Below, piece after piece: positions 8,455 through 16,805 of a stretch of 32,342 bases of DNA. Position 1 is the stretch's first letter. Each line of letters begins with the position of its first letter. Below the pieces are notes generated by a model. It saw nothing but the letters and a program-made list of their open reading frames with translations. It ran no database searches and was not told where the DNA came from. The position numbers were made by a program, and so were the translations under genes. The DNA lies in contig NZ_JAGPVV010000204.1 of the NCBI RefSeq assembly GCF_018066915.1, positions 1 through 32,342 on the forward strand, given 5' to 3'. The DNA comes from Roseovarius sp. (GTDB lineage Bacteria; Pseudomonadota; Alphaproteobacteria; Rhodobacterales; Rhodobacteraceae).

Positions 8455-9480
8455 CTACTTCAACGCTTCCCAAAAGAGCGCCAGATGCCGCTGGACAATC
8501 TCGCCATAGCGCCCGCTCTCGCGCAGCTTGGCAAGCCCCGCATTGAGCCGGTAGAGATGCGTCGTGCCGCGCCAATGGGTCTTGGAAATCACCGCAAAGA
8601 GCGCCTCACGCGAGAGCGGTTGATCGACCGGCACCACTTGCCCGCGCAGGCCCATGGCCACGATCTTGGCCGCGCCCTCGAACACATCGAGGCTGACGGC
8701 ATCGACCGCCCCCGCCATCAAGAGCGCAAAACACTCCTCGGGGCTGCCGGGCTGGGTCAGGCTGATCTTGCCTTGCGCTAACCAGCGCCGGTCCGCCCGG
8801 TCAAGATCATGGATAAACCGCCCCGCCGGACGGCAGAGCCGCTTGCCCAGAATATCCGCATCCTCAGTATAACGAAAATCGCTGTCGGCGCGCCGGAACA
8901 GCATCACCGGCAAATCCATCAAGGGCTCGGAAAAATGAAATTCAGTGCAGAGCGCCACGTCTGGCTCAAGGCTGCAATCGGGCTTGATCCAGGGAAAGCC
9001 CATGTCATAGCGCTTTTGCCCCAACAGCGGCTCCAGATGCTGACTGCGATCCGGCTCCCACACGATTTCATAGGGCACCGGCGACGGGCTCAGCTCTAAT
9101 GCGGCATTGACCAGTTCCGTAACCATGCCGCCCCCCGGCCAATCCTGATCGGCAAAGGGCACATCCCCCCCGGCGGTGAGCAGGGTCAGTTCCGCCCCGC
9201 TTTGGCGCAGCGGTGTGGCATCAGGCTCCGGGTTCTGTGCCGGACAGGGAATATAGATCTCGCTCCCTGCGACCAAGGCCTGAGCCTGCCCTGCCAGCCC
9301 GGCCTGATTGGCGTAATAGATCAAGGTCCATTGCTCGGCATCCTCGTAATGCGTCTCGGCAACCCCGGCCAGCGTATCGCCGGGCTGCACCCGGTAGGTC
9401 ACATCGCAGAGCGCCCGCGCCGCCCCCGGCAGCAGCAGGGTGGCCCCCAGAATGACGACGGCTGCGATCCGATCCTGCAT
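8455..9480 (-). CDS. LysM-domain plus periplasmic substrate-binding (SBP family 3-like) fusion
   Basis: Signal peptide; LysM (YRVQPGDTLAGVAETHYEDAEQWTLIYYAN...GSEIYIPC), then SBP-like region (ELTLLTAGGDVPFADQDWPGGGMVTELVNAAL...MGFPWIKPDC). Confidence 0.8.
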   Translation of the reverse strand: MQDRIAAVVILGATLLLPGAARALCDVTYRVQPGDTLAGVAETHYEDAEQWTLIYYANQAGLAGQAQALVAGSEIYIPCPAQNPEPDATPLRQSGAELTLLTAGGDVPFADQDWPGGGMVTELVNAALELSPSPVPYEIVWEPDRSQHLEPLLGQKRYDMGFPWIKPDCSLEPDVALCTEFHFSEPLMDLPVMLFRRADSDFRYTEDADILGKRLCRPAGRFIHDLDRADRRWLAQGKISLTQPGSPEECFALLMAGAVDAVSLDVFEGAAKIVAMGLRGQVVPVDQPLSREALFAVISKTHWRGTTHLYRLNAGLAKLRESGRYGEIVQRHLALFWEALK

Positions 9481-9484
9481 CCCC

Positions 9485-10567
9485 TCAGAACCCCGCCCAG
9501 ACGCGGCTCATATGCGCCTCGATGATTTGCTGATAGCGCCCATCCGCCTTGATTTCGGCCAGTCCCCGCTCGAACACCGCCAGAAACGCCGGGCCGTCGG
9601 GGTGCGACCGATGCACGACCATATGCGTGCCTTCGACCGAAATCGGCTGGCCGTCGGCCACGACCACGCGCGCCTCCAGCCCCAATTCCTTGATCTTGCC
9701 CCGTCCGAGGAATTCGTTGAGCACAACGCCATCCACCTCGCCTTCCACCAAGAGCCGCAGGCACTCAGCAGGGGAGCGCGGCGTCTTGAGCGTGATCACG
9801 CCCGTCTTGAGCCAGTTGCGCCCGCCCTGATCCAACATGAAGGTGGGATAGCCCGCAGGCCGGCACAGCGTCTTGCCTTGCATATCCGCGTCCGAGTGAA
9901 AGGCCATGGGCCGCGACCGATCGACAAAGAGCAGCATCAGCACTTCGAACATCGACCCGGAATAGAGCAGGTTAGCGCATTGATCGGTCTCGGGATCACG
10001 GGCGCAATCGGGCTTGAACCACGGAAACCCGATATCGAGGAGCGCATTGGACAAGAGCGGCTCTTGATGCGCAGACCAGTCATCGACCCAGTGAATCGCA
10101 AACCCCTGCGGCGGGTTCGTCGCCTGCATCGCCGCCTCTACTACCTCGGTCAGCATGCCGCCACCGGGCATCGCCTTGTCTGTGAAAGGCCAGAAATCGC
10201 CCCCCGTCAGGATGTTGATCTTGCGCCTCGTGGCGGCATTGCCGGGGGCCACGACCAGCGGCTTCGCGGCGGCAAGCGGTGCCTCGGGCGCGACCGTGCC
10301 ACCCGCGAGGCCCGTGGGCCGACCGTCGATACAGCGCAGCCGCAGGTTCATGCCCGCCCGCAAATTGTTGGGGTCTTCGCCGATCTGATCGAGATTGGCC
10401 GAATGGATCGCGGTCCACTTTCCCGCGTCCTGATAGAACCGATCCGCTATCAGCGTCAGGCTATCGCCGCCTTGCACCACATAGCTGCCGCCACAGCCCT
10501 GCGCCTGAGAGTGCCCGGCCACGACACCGGCCAGCAGCAACACCGCCCCACCAATAGCGTTCCTCAT
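9485..10567 (-). CDS. LysM-domain plus periplasmic substrate-binding fusion, paralogue of the 8455..9480 product
   Basis: Signal peptide; LysM (YVVQGGDSLTLIADRFYQDAGKWTAIHSANLDQIG...AGMNLRLRC); SBP-like (KINILTGGDFWPFTDKAMPGGGMLTEVVEAAM...DIGFPWFKPDC). 4-bp gap to the next gene. Confidence 0.8.
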   Translation of the reverse strand: MRNAIGGAVLLLAGVVAGHSQAQGCGGSYVVQGGDSLTLIADRFYQDAGKWTAIHSANLDQIGEDPNNLRAGMNLRLRCIDGRPTGLAGGTVAPEAPLAAAKPLVVAPGNAATRRKINILTGGDFWPFTDKAMPGGGMLTEVVEAAMQATNPPQGFAIHWVDDWSAHQEPLLSNALLDIGFPWFKPDCARDPETDQCANLLYSGSMFEVLMLLFVDRSRPMAFHSDADMQGKTLCRPAGYPTFMLDQGGRNWLKTGVITLKTPRSPAECLRLLVEGEVDGVVLNEFLGRGKIKELGLEARVVVADGQPISVEGTHMVVHRSHPDGPAFLAVFERGLAEIKADGRYQQIIEAHMSRVWAGF

Positions 10568-10655
10568 TAAACATTCCCCCAGATAATGGGGGCACTAAGG
10601 CCAATCCGGCAGATTCGGTCAAGTCGTTTCCGCCCCGCCACCCCGCTTTGCAGGC

Positions 10656-11300
10656 TCAGTGCGCGCCGCCCCGCCCGATCCGCGCGGCCAGTCGCAGCGC
10701 GTGGCTCGCATCCTGACTGACCGGCGGCAAAACAGGGTCATAGGCCGCCCGGATCAACGCCCCGATCTCGGGCCGCAGCACAACACCGCCCCCCGGCAGC
10801 ACGGCCAGCGCCGAGCGGTCCTGAAACGCCCGGTCCGACCATAAAACCATACTCTGCACGATCTGGCTCAGCGCCAATGTTTCAGCGGGCACCGCACTCA
10901 GATGCGCGTCCATCCGCAGGAACACAAAGCAGGCCCGAATGGCCCCCGCCGGATCAAAGCGGAAAATCCTGTATTGATTGGCTTCCGCCCCCTCCAGCTT
11001 TGCCACCAGCGGGCCAAGATCCGGGATCAGCCGATCCAGCCCCGGCACCTCCGGCAATTCCTGCCAGTCGCGAAAGAAAAAGAGCATGAGGTTCGCGCCC
11101 AGTTCCGGGTCGGTCTCGGCCATCTGATGCCCGGCCAAGGCCACCACCGCCTCGACCGCGCCCTTGACCACGCTCAATGTCGCGTCATCCGTGCCGAACA
11201 CCACCGGCACAATGGGCCGCCCCCAGCGGGCAAAGAGAAACTCCCCATCCGCACGCGTAAACAGCGCCGCAATCTCGTCAGGTGTCAGGGTGTCGCTCAT
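10656..11300 (-). CDS. Conserved-looking hypothetical protein
   Basis: MSDTLTPDEIAALFTRADGEFLFARWGRPIVPVVFGTDDATLSVVKG...; same strand as ruvB and the LysM-SBP genes; family not recognised. Start chosen at 11300; 11324 is also possible. Confidence 0.7.
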   Translation of the reverse strand: MSDTLTPDEIAALFTRADGEFLFARWGRPIVPVVFGTDDATLSVVKGAVEAVVALAGHQMAETDPELGANLMLFFFRDWQELPEVPGLDRLIPDLGPLVAKLEGAEANQYRIFRFDPAGAIRACFVFLRMDAHLSAVPAETLALSQIVQSMVLWSDRAFQDRSALAVLPGGGVVLRPEIGALIRAAYDPVLPPVSQDASHALRLAARIGRGGAH

Positions 11301-11331
11301 GCCAAGCCCCTGCAATCCAGGCACACCTTGC

Positions 11332-11356
11332 CTTTCATCGTTCTGAAAATACTCAA
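11332..11356. repeat. Intergenic 25-nt motif, copy 2
   Basis: CTTTCATCGTTCTGAAAATACTCAA; 23/25 identical to 8395..8419. Confidence 0.7.
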
Positions 11357-11378
11357 CTCCAACATCACCAACCGCGCC

Positions 11379-12407
11379 TTACCCCTCGAATAGATCACTC
11401 TGCCCTTTCGGCCCCGGTGCGGCCAGCCCCAGATGCGCCCAGCCGCCCTGCGCCAGCATCCTTCCGCGCGGTGTGCGTTGGATCAGGCCCTGTTGCAGGA
11501 GAAACGGCTCAATCACCTCTTCCAGCGCATCGCGGCTCTCACTCAGCGCCGCACTGATGGTCTCGATCCCAACTGGCCCGCCCTGATAGGCCTCGGCAAT
11601 CAGGCGCAGATAGCGCCGGTCGGCACCATCCAGCCCCAGATGATCCACGCCAAGCCGGGTGAGTGAACTATCCGCCAACGCACGACTGATGACGCCACCG
11701 CCCTCAACCACCGCGAAATCCACCACCCGGCGCAAGAGGCGGCCCGCGATGCGCGGCGTGCCGCGCGCGCGCCGCGCAATCTCGCGTGCGCCGTCGGTGT
11801 CGGTTGGGATGTTCAAGAGCTTTGCGTTGCGCGTCACGATCTCGTGCAACTCGTCGATCTCATAAAATTGCAGCCGCGTGGGAATGCCAAAGCGGTCGCG
11901 CAACGGCGTGGTCAAGAGGCCCAGCCGCGTTGTCGCCCCCACCAGCGTGAAGGGCTGCAACTCGATCCGCACGGTGCGCGCTGCGGGCCCTTCGCCGATC
12001 ACCAGATCCAGCTCGAAATCCTCCATCGCCGGATAGAGCACCTCTTCCACCGCCGGGTTGAGGCGATGGATTTCGTCGATGAAAAGCACATCATTGCGCT
12101 CGAGATTGGTGAGGATCGCCGCGAGATCCCCGGCCTTGGCCAGCACCGGACCAGAGGTCATGCGAAACCCCACCCCCAGTTCGCGCGCCATGATCTGCGC
12201 CAGCGTGGTCTTGCCCAGACCGGGGGGACCGTGAAAGAGCGTATGATCCATCGCATCGCCGCGCTGCCGCGCCGATTGGATAAAGACCGCCAGATTGGCC
12301 CGCGCCTCGCGCTGCCCGATGAACTCCGACAGCGCCTGTGGCCGCAGGCTGCGGTCCTGATCCTCGGGCAAGGCCGCGCCGCGCAATGTCGGGTCCGGTT
12401 CAGCCAT
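11379..12407 (-). CDS. ruvB: Holliday junction branch migration ATPase RuvB
   Basis: [23 protein letters not shown], Walker [50 protein letters not shown]. Confidence 0.98.
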   Translation of the reverse strand: MAEPDPTLRGAALPEDQDRSLRPQALSEFIGQREARANLAVFIQSARQRGDAMDHTLFHGPPGLGKTTLAQIMARELGVGFRMTSGPVLAKAGDLAAILTNLERNDVLFIDEIHRLNPAVEEVLYPAMEDFELDLVIGEGPAARTVRIELQPFTLVGATTRLGLLTTPLRDRFGIPTRLQFYEIDELHEIVTRNAKLLNIPTDTDGAREIARRARGTPRIAGRLLRRVVDFAVVEGGGVISRALADSSLTRLGVDHLGLDGADRRYLRLIAEAYQGGPVGIETISAALSESRDALEEVIEPFLLQQGLIQRTPRGRMLAQGGWAHLGLAAPGPKGQSDLFEG

Positions 12408-12410
12408 GGT

Positions 12411-13076
12411 TTACCCTTTCGGTGCCAACCGCCGCAGGGCGGCGCGGATCAGATCGGATGTCGTGCCCTCGGGCATCTCGCCCGCCACCTGCGCCACGGC
12501 CCCTGCCGCCTCGCCGGGGGAATAGCCCAGATTGGTCAGCGCCGACAGTGCCTCGGCCTGTGCGCCGGGGCTGGGAGGGACCGTGGCGGGTGCGGCCACC
12601 AGCACAGTTTCGATCACCTCGCCCGTGTCCGGCGAAGGCGGGGCTGGGGGCGGTGCCGCCCCCATTGCCATGACCAGCGGCGCCTTGTCCTTCAACTCGT
12701 TGACCACGCGCTGCGCGGTCTTGGCCCCGATGCCCTTGGCCGCCGTGACCGAATTCCAATCCCCAATCGCAATCGCGCGCCCCACGCCCTCTGGCCCAAG
12801 CGCCCCCAAAATGGCGAGCGAGGCCTTGGCCCCCACCCCCTGCACGCTCATCAGCAAGCGGTGCCATTCCTTTTCCACCAGGGTTGGAAAGCCGAAAAGC
12901 TGCAAGAGATCCTCGCGCACCAGCAGATCCGTATAGAGCGCCGCCATCCCCCCAACCCCCGGCAGCGCCGACAGCGTCCGCTCCGAGCAATACACGAGAT
13001 AGCCCACCCCACGCACGTCGATCAGCACATGATCCGTGCCGCGATAATCAATCCGCCCGGCAACGCGCCCGATCAT
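12411..13076 (-). CDS. ruvA: Holliday junction branch migration protein RuvA
   Basis: [38 protein letters not shown]..., [37 protein letters not shown]; 4-bp overlap with ruvC. Confidence 0.97.
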   Translation of the reverse strand: MIGRVAGRIDYRGTDHVLIDVRGVGYLVYCSERTLSALPGVGGMAALYTDLLVREDLLQLFGFPTLVEKEWHRLLMSVQGVGAKASLAILGALGPEGVGRAIAIGDWNSVTAAKGIGAKTAQRVVNELKDKAPLVMAMGAAPPPAPPSPDTGEVIETVLVAAPATVPPSPGAQAEALSALTNLGYSPGEAAGAVAQVAGEMPEGTTSDLIRAALRRLAPKG

Positions 13077-13579
13077 GCGCTGGCCCTCGCCACCGCCCGC
13101 GCCAGCATGTCAGAGGACCGCGCGTGATGCGCGTGACAGATCGCAATCGCCAGCGCATCCGCCGCATCCGGCCCCGCCAGCACGACACCGGGCAATTGCA
13201 CCTTGACCATATGCGCCACCTGTTCCTTGGCGGCATGGCCCACGCCCACCACCGTTTTCTTGACCGTATTGGGCGAATATTCCCCCACCGTCAGCCCGTA
13301 TTGCGCGGGCACCAACAGGGCAATGCCCCGCGCCTGACCCAGTTTCAGCGTGCCCGCCCCGTCCTTGTTGACAAAGGTCTGCTCGACCGCCGCGGCCTGC
13401 GGATCAAATCGGTGCAGAATATCGGTGAGTTGCTCATAGAGCGACAAGAGCCGCGCCGCGAGGTCCGGACCACTCGAATGGCAGATGCCGTTGGCCACAT
13501 GGCTCAGCCTGCTGCCCTCGACCTCGATCACGCCCCAGCCGAGGTTGCGTAACCCCGGATCAATTCCCAATACCCGCAT
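13073..13579 (-). CDS. ruvC: Crossover junction endodeoxyribonuclease RuvC
   Basis: [49 protein letters not shown]; start shifted downstream from track 13618. Confidence 0.97.
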   Translation of the reverse strand: MRVLGIDPGLRNLGWGVIEVEGSRLSHVANGICHSSGPDLAARLLSLYEQLTDILHRFDPQAAAVEQTFVNKDGAGTLKLGQARGIALLVPAQYGLTVGEYSPNTVKKTVVGVGHAAKEQVAHMVKVQLPGVVLAGPDAADALAIAICHAHHARSSDMLARAVARASA

Positions 13580-13887
13580 CTCGCTGCCCTGCCCGTTCAT
13601 TTTTTTCAGCAATAGCACGAAACGAGAACAAGCACCAAGCGGAATGCGCGTTCACAAACTGCCCGTTTTCCCATCGCTGCGTTGCAGAAATGTCGCGCAT
13701 CCCCTTGGCACGCGACCAATGCCAATTTTAAAATCATTTAAAAACAATAGGCTTAAGCCTTGTTATACCCATGCATAAAACGCATAAGAACTATGCAATA
13801 AACTCGCCTTGCGAGAACGATAGGTGCGGATTACCTGCGGTCCAGAAACAGACACACTCTGTCCCCTCATTCTACAGGAATAAAATC

Positions 13888-14085
13888 ATGGCCGCTCTCG
13901 ATAGCACCCGCTCTCACGCTTCTCACGCCGGTTTCGGCGCAATCTTCGCCCGCGCCTTCTCGGTTCTCGCCGCTTGGAACGAGCGTCGCGCCACCCGCGC
14001 CGCCCTGTCGCGCCTTTCGGACCGCGAACTCGACGATATCGGTCTCAGCCGGGGCGACATTGATCTGGTCGCACGCCAGATCTGA
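13888..14085 (+). CDS. DUF1127 small protein
   Basis: MAALDSTRSHASHAGFGAIFARAFSVLAAWNERRATRAALSRLSDRELDDIGLSRGDIDLVARQI; typical DUF1127 Arg-rich C-terminus; SD-like AGGA upstream. Confidence 0.9.
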   Translation: MAALDSTRSHASHAGFGAIFARAFSVLAAWNERRATRAALSRLSDRELDDIGLSRGDIDLVARQI

Positions 14086-14109
14086 TCGCGCCATGAGGCC
14101 CAAACAATA

Positions 14110-14143
14110 AACCCGCGCCGGTATGTACCGCGCGGGTTTTTTT
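14110..14143 (+). terminator. Rho-independent terminator after DUF1127
   Basis: AACCCGCGC-cggtatgtacc-GCGCGGGTT followed by a T-run. Confidence 0.88.
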
Positions 14144-14164
14144 CATGCGTAAAAGGCTTGGCGC

Positions 14165-14509
14165 TCAGCGCAGGATCGGGCGCAGATAGGCCGAGAGCAT
14201 CTGGCTGACCGGATCGGACTGCATCACCACAGCCCCTGCCTGTTCCACGATGCTGCCCTGCGCCAATTGCGCCAGCCGATCCGCATAGAGCGGCGCGCCC
14301 AGATGCGCGATGATCACCGCTTTGAAAAAGGTAAATCCGAGCACGAGATAGAACAGACCGCGCAGCGGCACGCCCGTTTTGCGGCGTTTGGGACGAAAGA
14401 CGATCAACCCGTCCTTGCCAACCTTGCTCACATAGCCCTGCGCCAGTCGTGTACGCTTGCGGCCGATGGATTTGAGGCGCGAGTCGAACCCTTGAAATGC
14501 TTCACTCAT
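14165..14509 (-). CDS. Small hypothetical protein with one central hydrophobic segment
   Basis: MSEAFQGFDSRLKSIGRKRTRLAQGYVSKVGKDGLIVFRPKRRKTGVPLRGLFYLVLGFTFFKAVIIAHLG...; start at MSEAF rather than 14539. Confidence 0.6.
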   Translation of the reverse strand: MSEAFQGFDSRLKSIGRKRTRLAQGYVSKVGKDGLIVFRPKRRKTGVPLRGLFYLVLGFTFFKAVIIAHLGAPLYADRLAQLAQGSIVEQAGAVVMQSDPVSQMLSAYLRPILR

Positions 14510-14617
14510 ATCGAGACATCCCGTTATCACGACCCCCACCGCGATAAGGAGAAGGTAGGTCCGAAATGTGGCAAAACCAAGGCAGCGTTCCAGATCAGCC
14601 CCAATCCTGACGCAATT

Positions 14618-15490
14618 TTATAGACTTTTAGATAGGGTCAGCGTGGTCCAGTCACCAATCTCTTCGCGATGCTCGACACTGTTTCCAAGCGCGCAATAAA
14701 CGTCGCGCACCTCATCGGCCTGCTCGTTCAAAATGCCCGAGAGAATCACTTTGCCCCCTGGCATCAACGCCGCCGTGATGCCAGGTGCCAGGGCAATCAA
14801 CGGCCCTTTCAGAATATTGGCAAAGACCAGATCATAGGGGGCCGCCGCACTCAGGCGCGGATGCTCCAGCCCTTCGGCCTCGATACAGTCCACCCGGCCC
14901 TCAAGCGCATTGGCCGTCACATTGGCACTCGCCACTTCGACCGCCACCGCGTCAATGTCGCTGGCCAGCATGACGCCCGGCCAGATCCGCGCCGCAGCCA
15001 TCGCCAAAACCGCCGTGCCACAGCCCAGATCGAGCACCGACCGCCCGACAAAGCCTTGACCCGCCAGCCGGTCCAGCGCCTTGAGACAGCCCTGAGTCGT
15101 GCCATGGTGCCCGGTGCCAAAGGCCATCGCCGCTTCGATCAACAGCGGCTCGCAATCCTCGGGCACCTTGTCGGCATCATGGCTGCCATAGACAAAGAAC
15201 CGACCCGCCACCACCGGCGTCAGATCGCGCCGCACCTTGGCCACCCAATCCACCTCGGGCAATTCGGAGATGACAAAGGGCTTGGCCCCGTGTGCTTTGG
15301 CCAAAAGCGCCAGCGCCAACTCGTCCGGGGCCTCCTCGAAATAGGCCCCAATCTCCCACAGACCCGATCCGTCCTCCATCTCGAACGATCCGATGCCGGT
15401 CGGTTCCGGTTCCAGATGCTCCAACGCCTCGGCCAGCGCCTCGGCATTGGCTTTTTCGGGAAGGGTGGTAAGGGCGGTATAGGTCGGCAT
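14618..15490 (-). CDS. prmA: 50S ribosomal protein L11 methyltransferase
   Basis: MPTYTALTTLPEKANAEALAEALE..., AFGTGHHGTTQGCLKALD, VLDLGCGTAVLAMAAARI, DLVFANILKGPLIALAP; start shifted from track 15661, which lies inside the MFS gene. Confidence 0.94.
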   Translation of the reverse strand: MPTYTALTTLPEKANAEALAEALEHLEPEPTGIGSFEMEDGSGLWEIGAYFEEAPDELALALLAKAHGAKPFVISELPEVDWVAKVRRDLTPVVAGRFFVYGSHDADKVPEDCEPLLIEAAMAFGTGHHGTTQGCLKALDRLAGQGFVGRSVLDLGCGTAVLAMAAARIWPGVMLASDIDAVAVEVASANVTANALEGRVDCIEAEGLEHPRLSAAAPYDLVFANILKGPLIALAPGITAALMPGGKVILSGILNEQADEVRDVYCALGNSVEHREEIGDWTTLTLSKSL

Positions 15491-15516
15491 GCAGGGTCTT
15501 TCTGAGAAGAATGGGA

Positions 15517-16749
15517 TCACTCGGCGGGGGCGGGAACGAACCGCGACAGCACGGTCTCGTTGCCCGGCTCGGGATGGCGCGGGATCAGCAGCGCAAGGCA
15601 GAACGAGACCATGGCCATTCCCGCCGCCCCCACAAACACCGCCGCGGGCGACACCAGCCACAAATAGCCCAGCGCCGCAGGCAGGAACACCGCCGCGATA
15701 TGGTTGATGGTAAAGGCCACGGCTGCGGTGGGCGCAATATCACCGGGATCGGCGATCTTCTGGAAATAGGTCTTGAGCGCCAGAGCCAGCGAAAACAGGA
15801 TATGGTCGATCACATAGAGCGTCGCCGCCAGCACCACGCCCCAGCCAAAGAAGTAAATGCCGCCATAGGCCAGAAACACGATCGCCAACCCGGCATATTC
15901 AAAGAGCAGCGTCCTGCGCTCGCCGAAATGAAACACCGCCTTGCCCATCAGGGGCGCGAAAATCATGTTGACCACAAGGTTGATGAGAAAGAGCGCCGTC
16001 ACCTCATGCACGTCAAAGCCGAATTTCTCGACCATCATGAAGCCAGCAAAGACGATGAAAATCTGCCGCCGCGCCCCGGCCATGAATTGCAGCGCATAAT
16101 AGAGCCAATAGCGCCGCCGCAGTATCATCTTCTTGATCTGCGGATTGGGCGCCTCGAACCGGGGATAGGCGATCAGGCAAAACACCGCCACCACGGCGGT
16201 AAAGCCACCCGAGACCATATAGACGAAATTGTAACTCAGATCAAAGGCTTGCCAGGTCAGCACAATGAGCACATAGGCCACCAGCGTCGCCGCCGACCCG
16301 CCCGCCATCAGCCAGCCCAGCATCTGCGGCGCGCGCAGCTTGTCCAGCCATTGCAATTGCAGCGATTGGTTCACGGTCTCGAAATAGTGAAACCCGATGG
16401 AACTGAGCATGGTGATCATCAGAATCCCGCCCAGACTCGGGAAATGCGCCGTGATCGCGGTCGCCACCCCCAAGAGCAGCAAAGAGACCAGCGCCAGAAC
16501 CTGCTCATGCATGAAGAGGATGAGCGCGATCACCCCGATGGCCAGAAACCCCGGAATTTCCCGCACCGTATGCAACCAGCCGATATCAGAGCCGTTGAAC
16601 CCCGCCACCTCGATTACAAAGTTATTGAGCAGCGCCGACCATGTGGCAAAGGCCACCGGCATCGCGGCGGCCATCAGGAACAGCAGCGTGACAGGCCTGC
16701 GCCAGAATGGCAGCTCTTGTGCTCTGCCCAGAGGGAATTGCGGTCTCAT
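15517..16749 (-). CDS. MFS transporter
   Basis: 410 aa, about 12 hydrophobic segments; MFS-like N-terminus (WSALLNNFVIEVAGFNGSDIGWLHTVREIPGFLAIGVIAL). Confidence 0.88.
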   Translation of the reverse strand: MRPQFPLGRAQELPFWRRPVTLLFLMAAAMPVAFATWSALLNNFVIEVAGFNGSDIGWLHTVREIPGFLAIGVIALILFMHEQVLALVSLLLLGVATAITAHFPSLGGILMITMLSSIGFHYFETVNQSLQLQWLDKLRAPQMLGWLMAGGSAATLVAYVLIVLTWQAFDLSYNFVYMVSGGFTAVVAVFCLIAYPRFEAPNPQIKKMILRRRYWLYYALQFMAGARRQIFIVFAGFMMVEKFGFDVHEVTALFLINLVVNMIFAPLMGKAVFHFGERRTLLFEYAGLAIVFLAYGGIYFFGWGVVLAATLYVIDHILFSLALALKTYFQKIADPGDIAPTAAVAFTINHIAAVFLPAALGYLWLVSPAAVFVGAAGMAMVSFCLALLIPRHPEPGNETVLSRFVPAPAE

Positions 16750-16805
16750 ATTTTCCCTTTACGCCCAAGTCGCCGCCTTGGCGAGAGGCTGCGCCATGGT
16801 CGCCT

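Noticed and set aside
11844-13127. 427-aa plus-strand ORF
   Set aside because: Antisense to ruvA/ruvB; Arg/His/Gln/Pro-rich composition typical of shadow frames.
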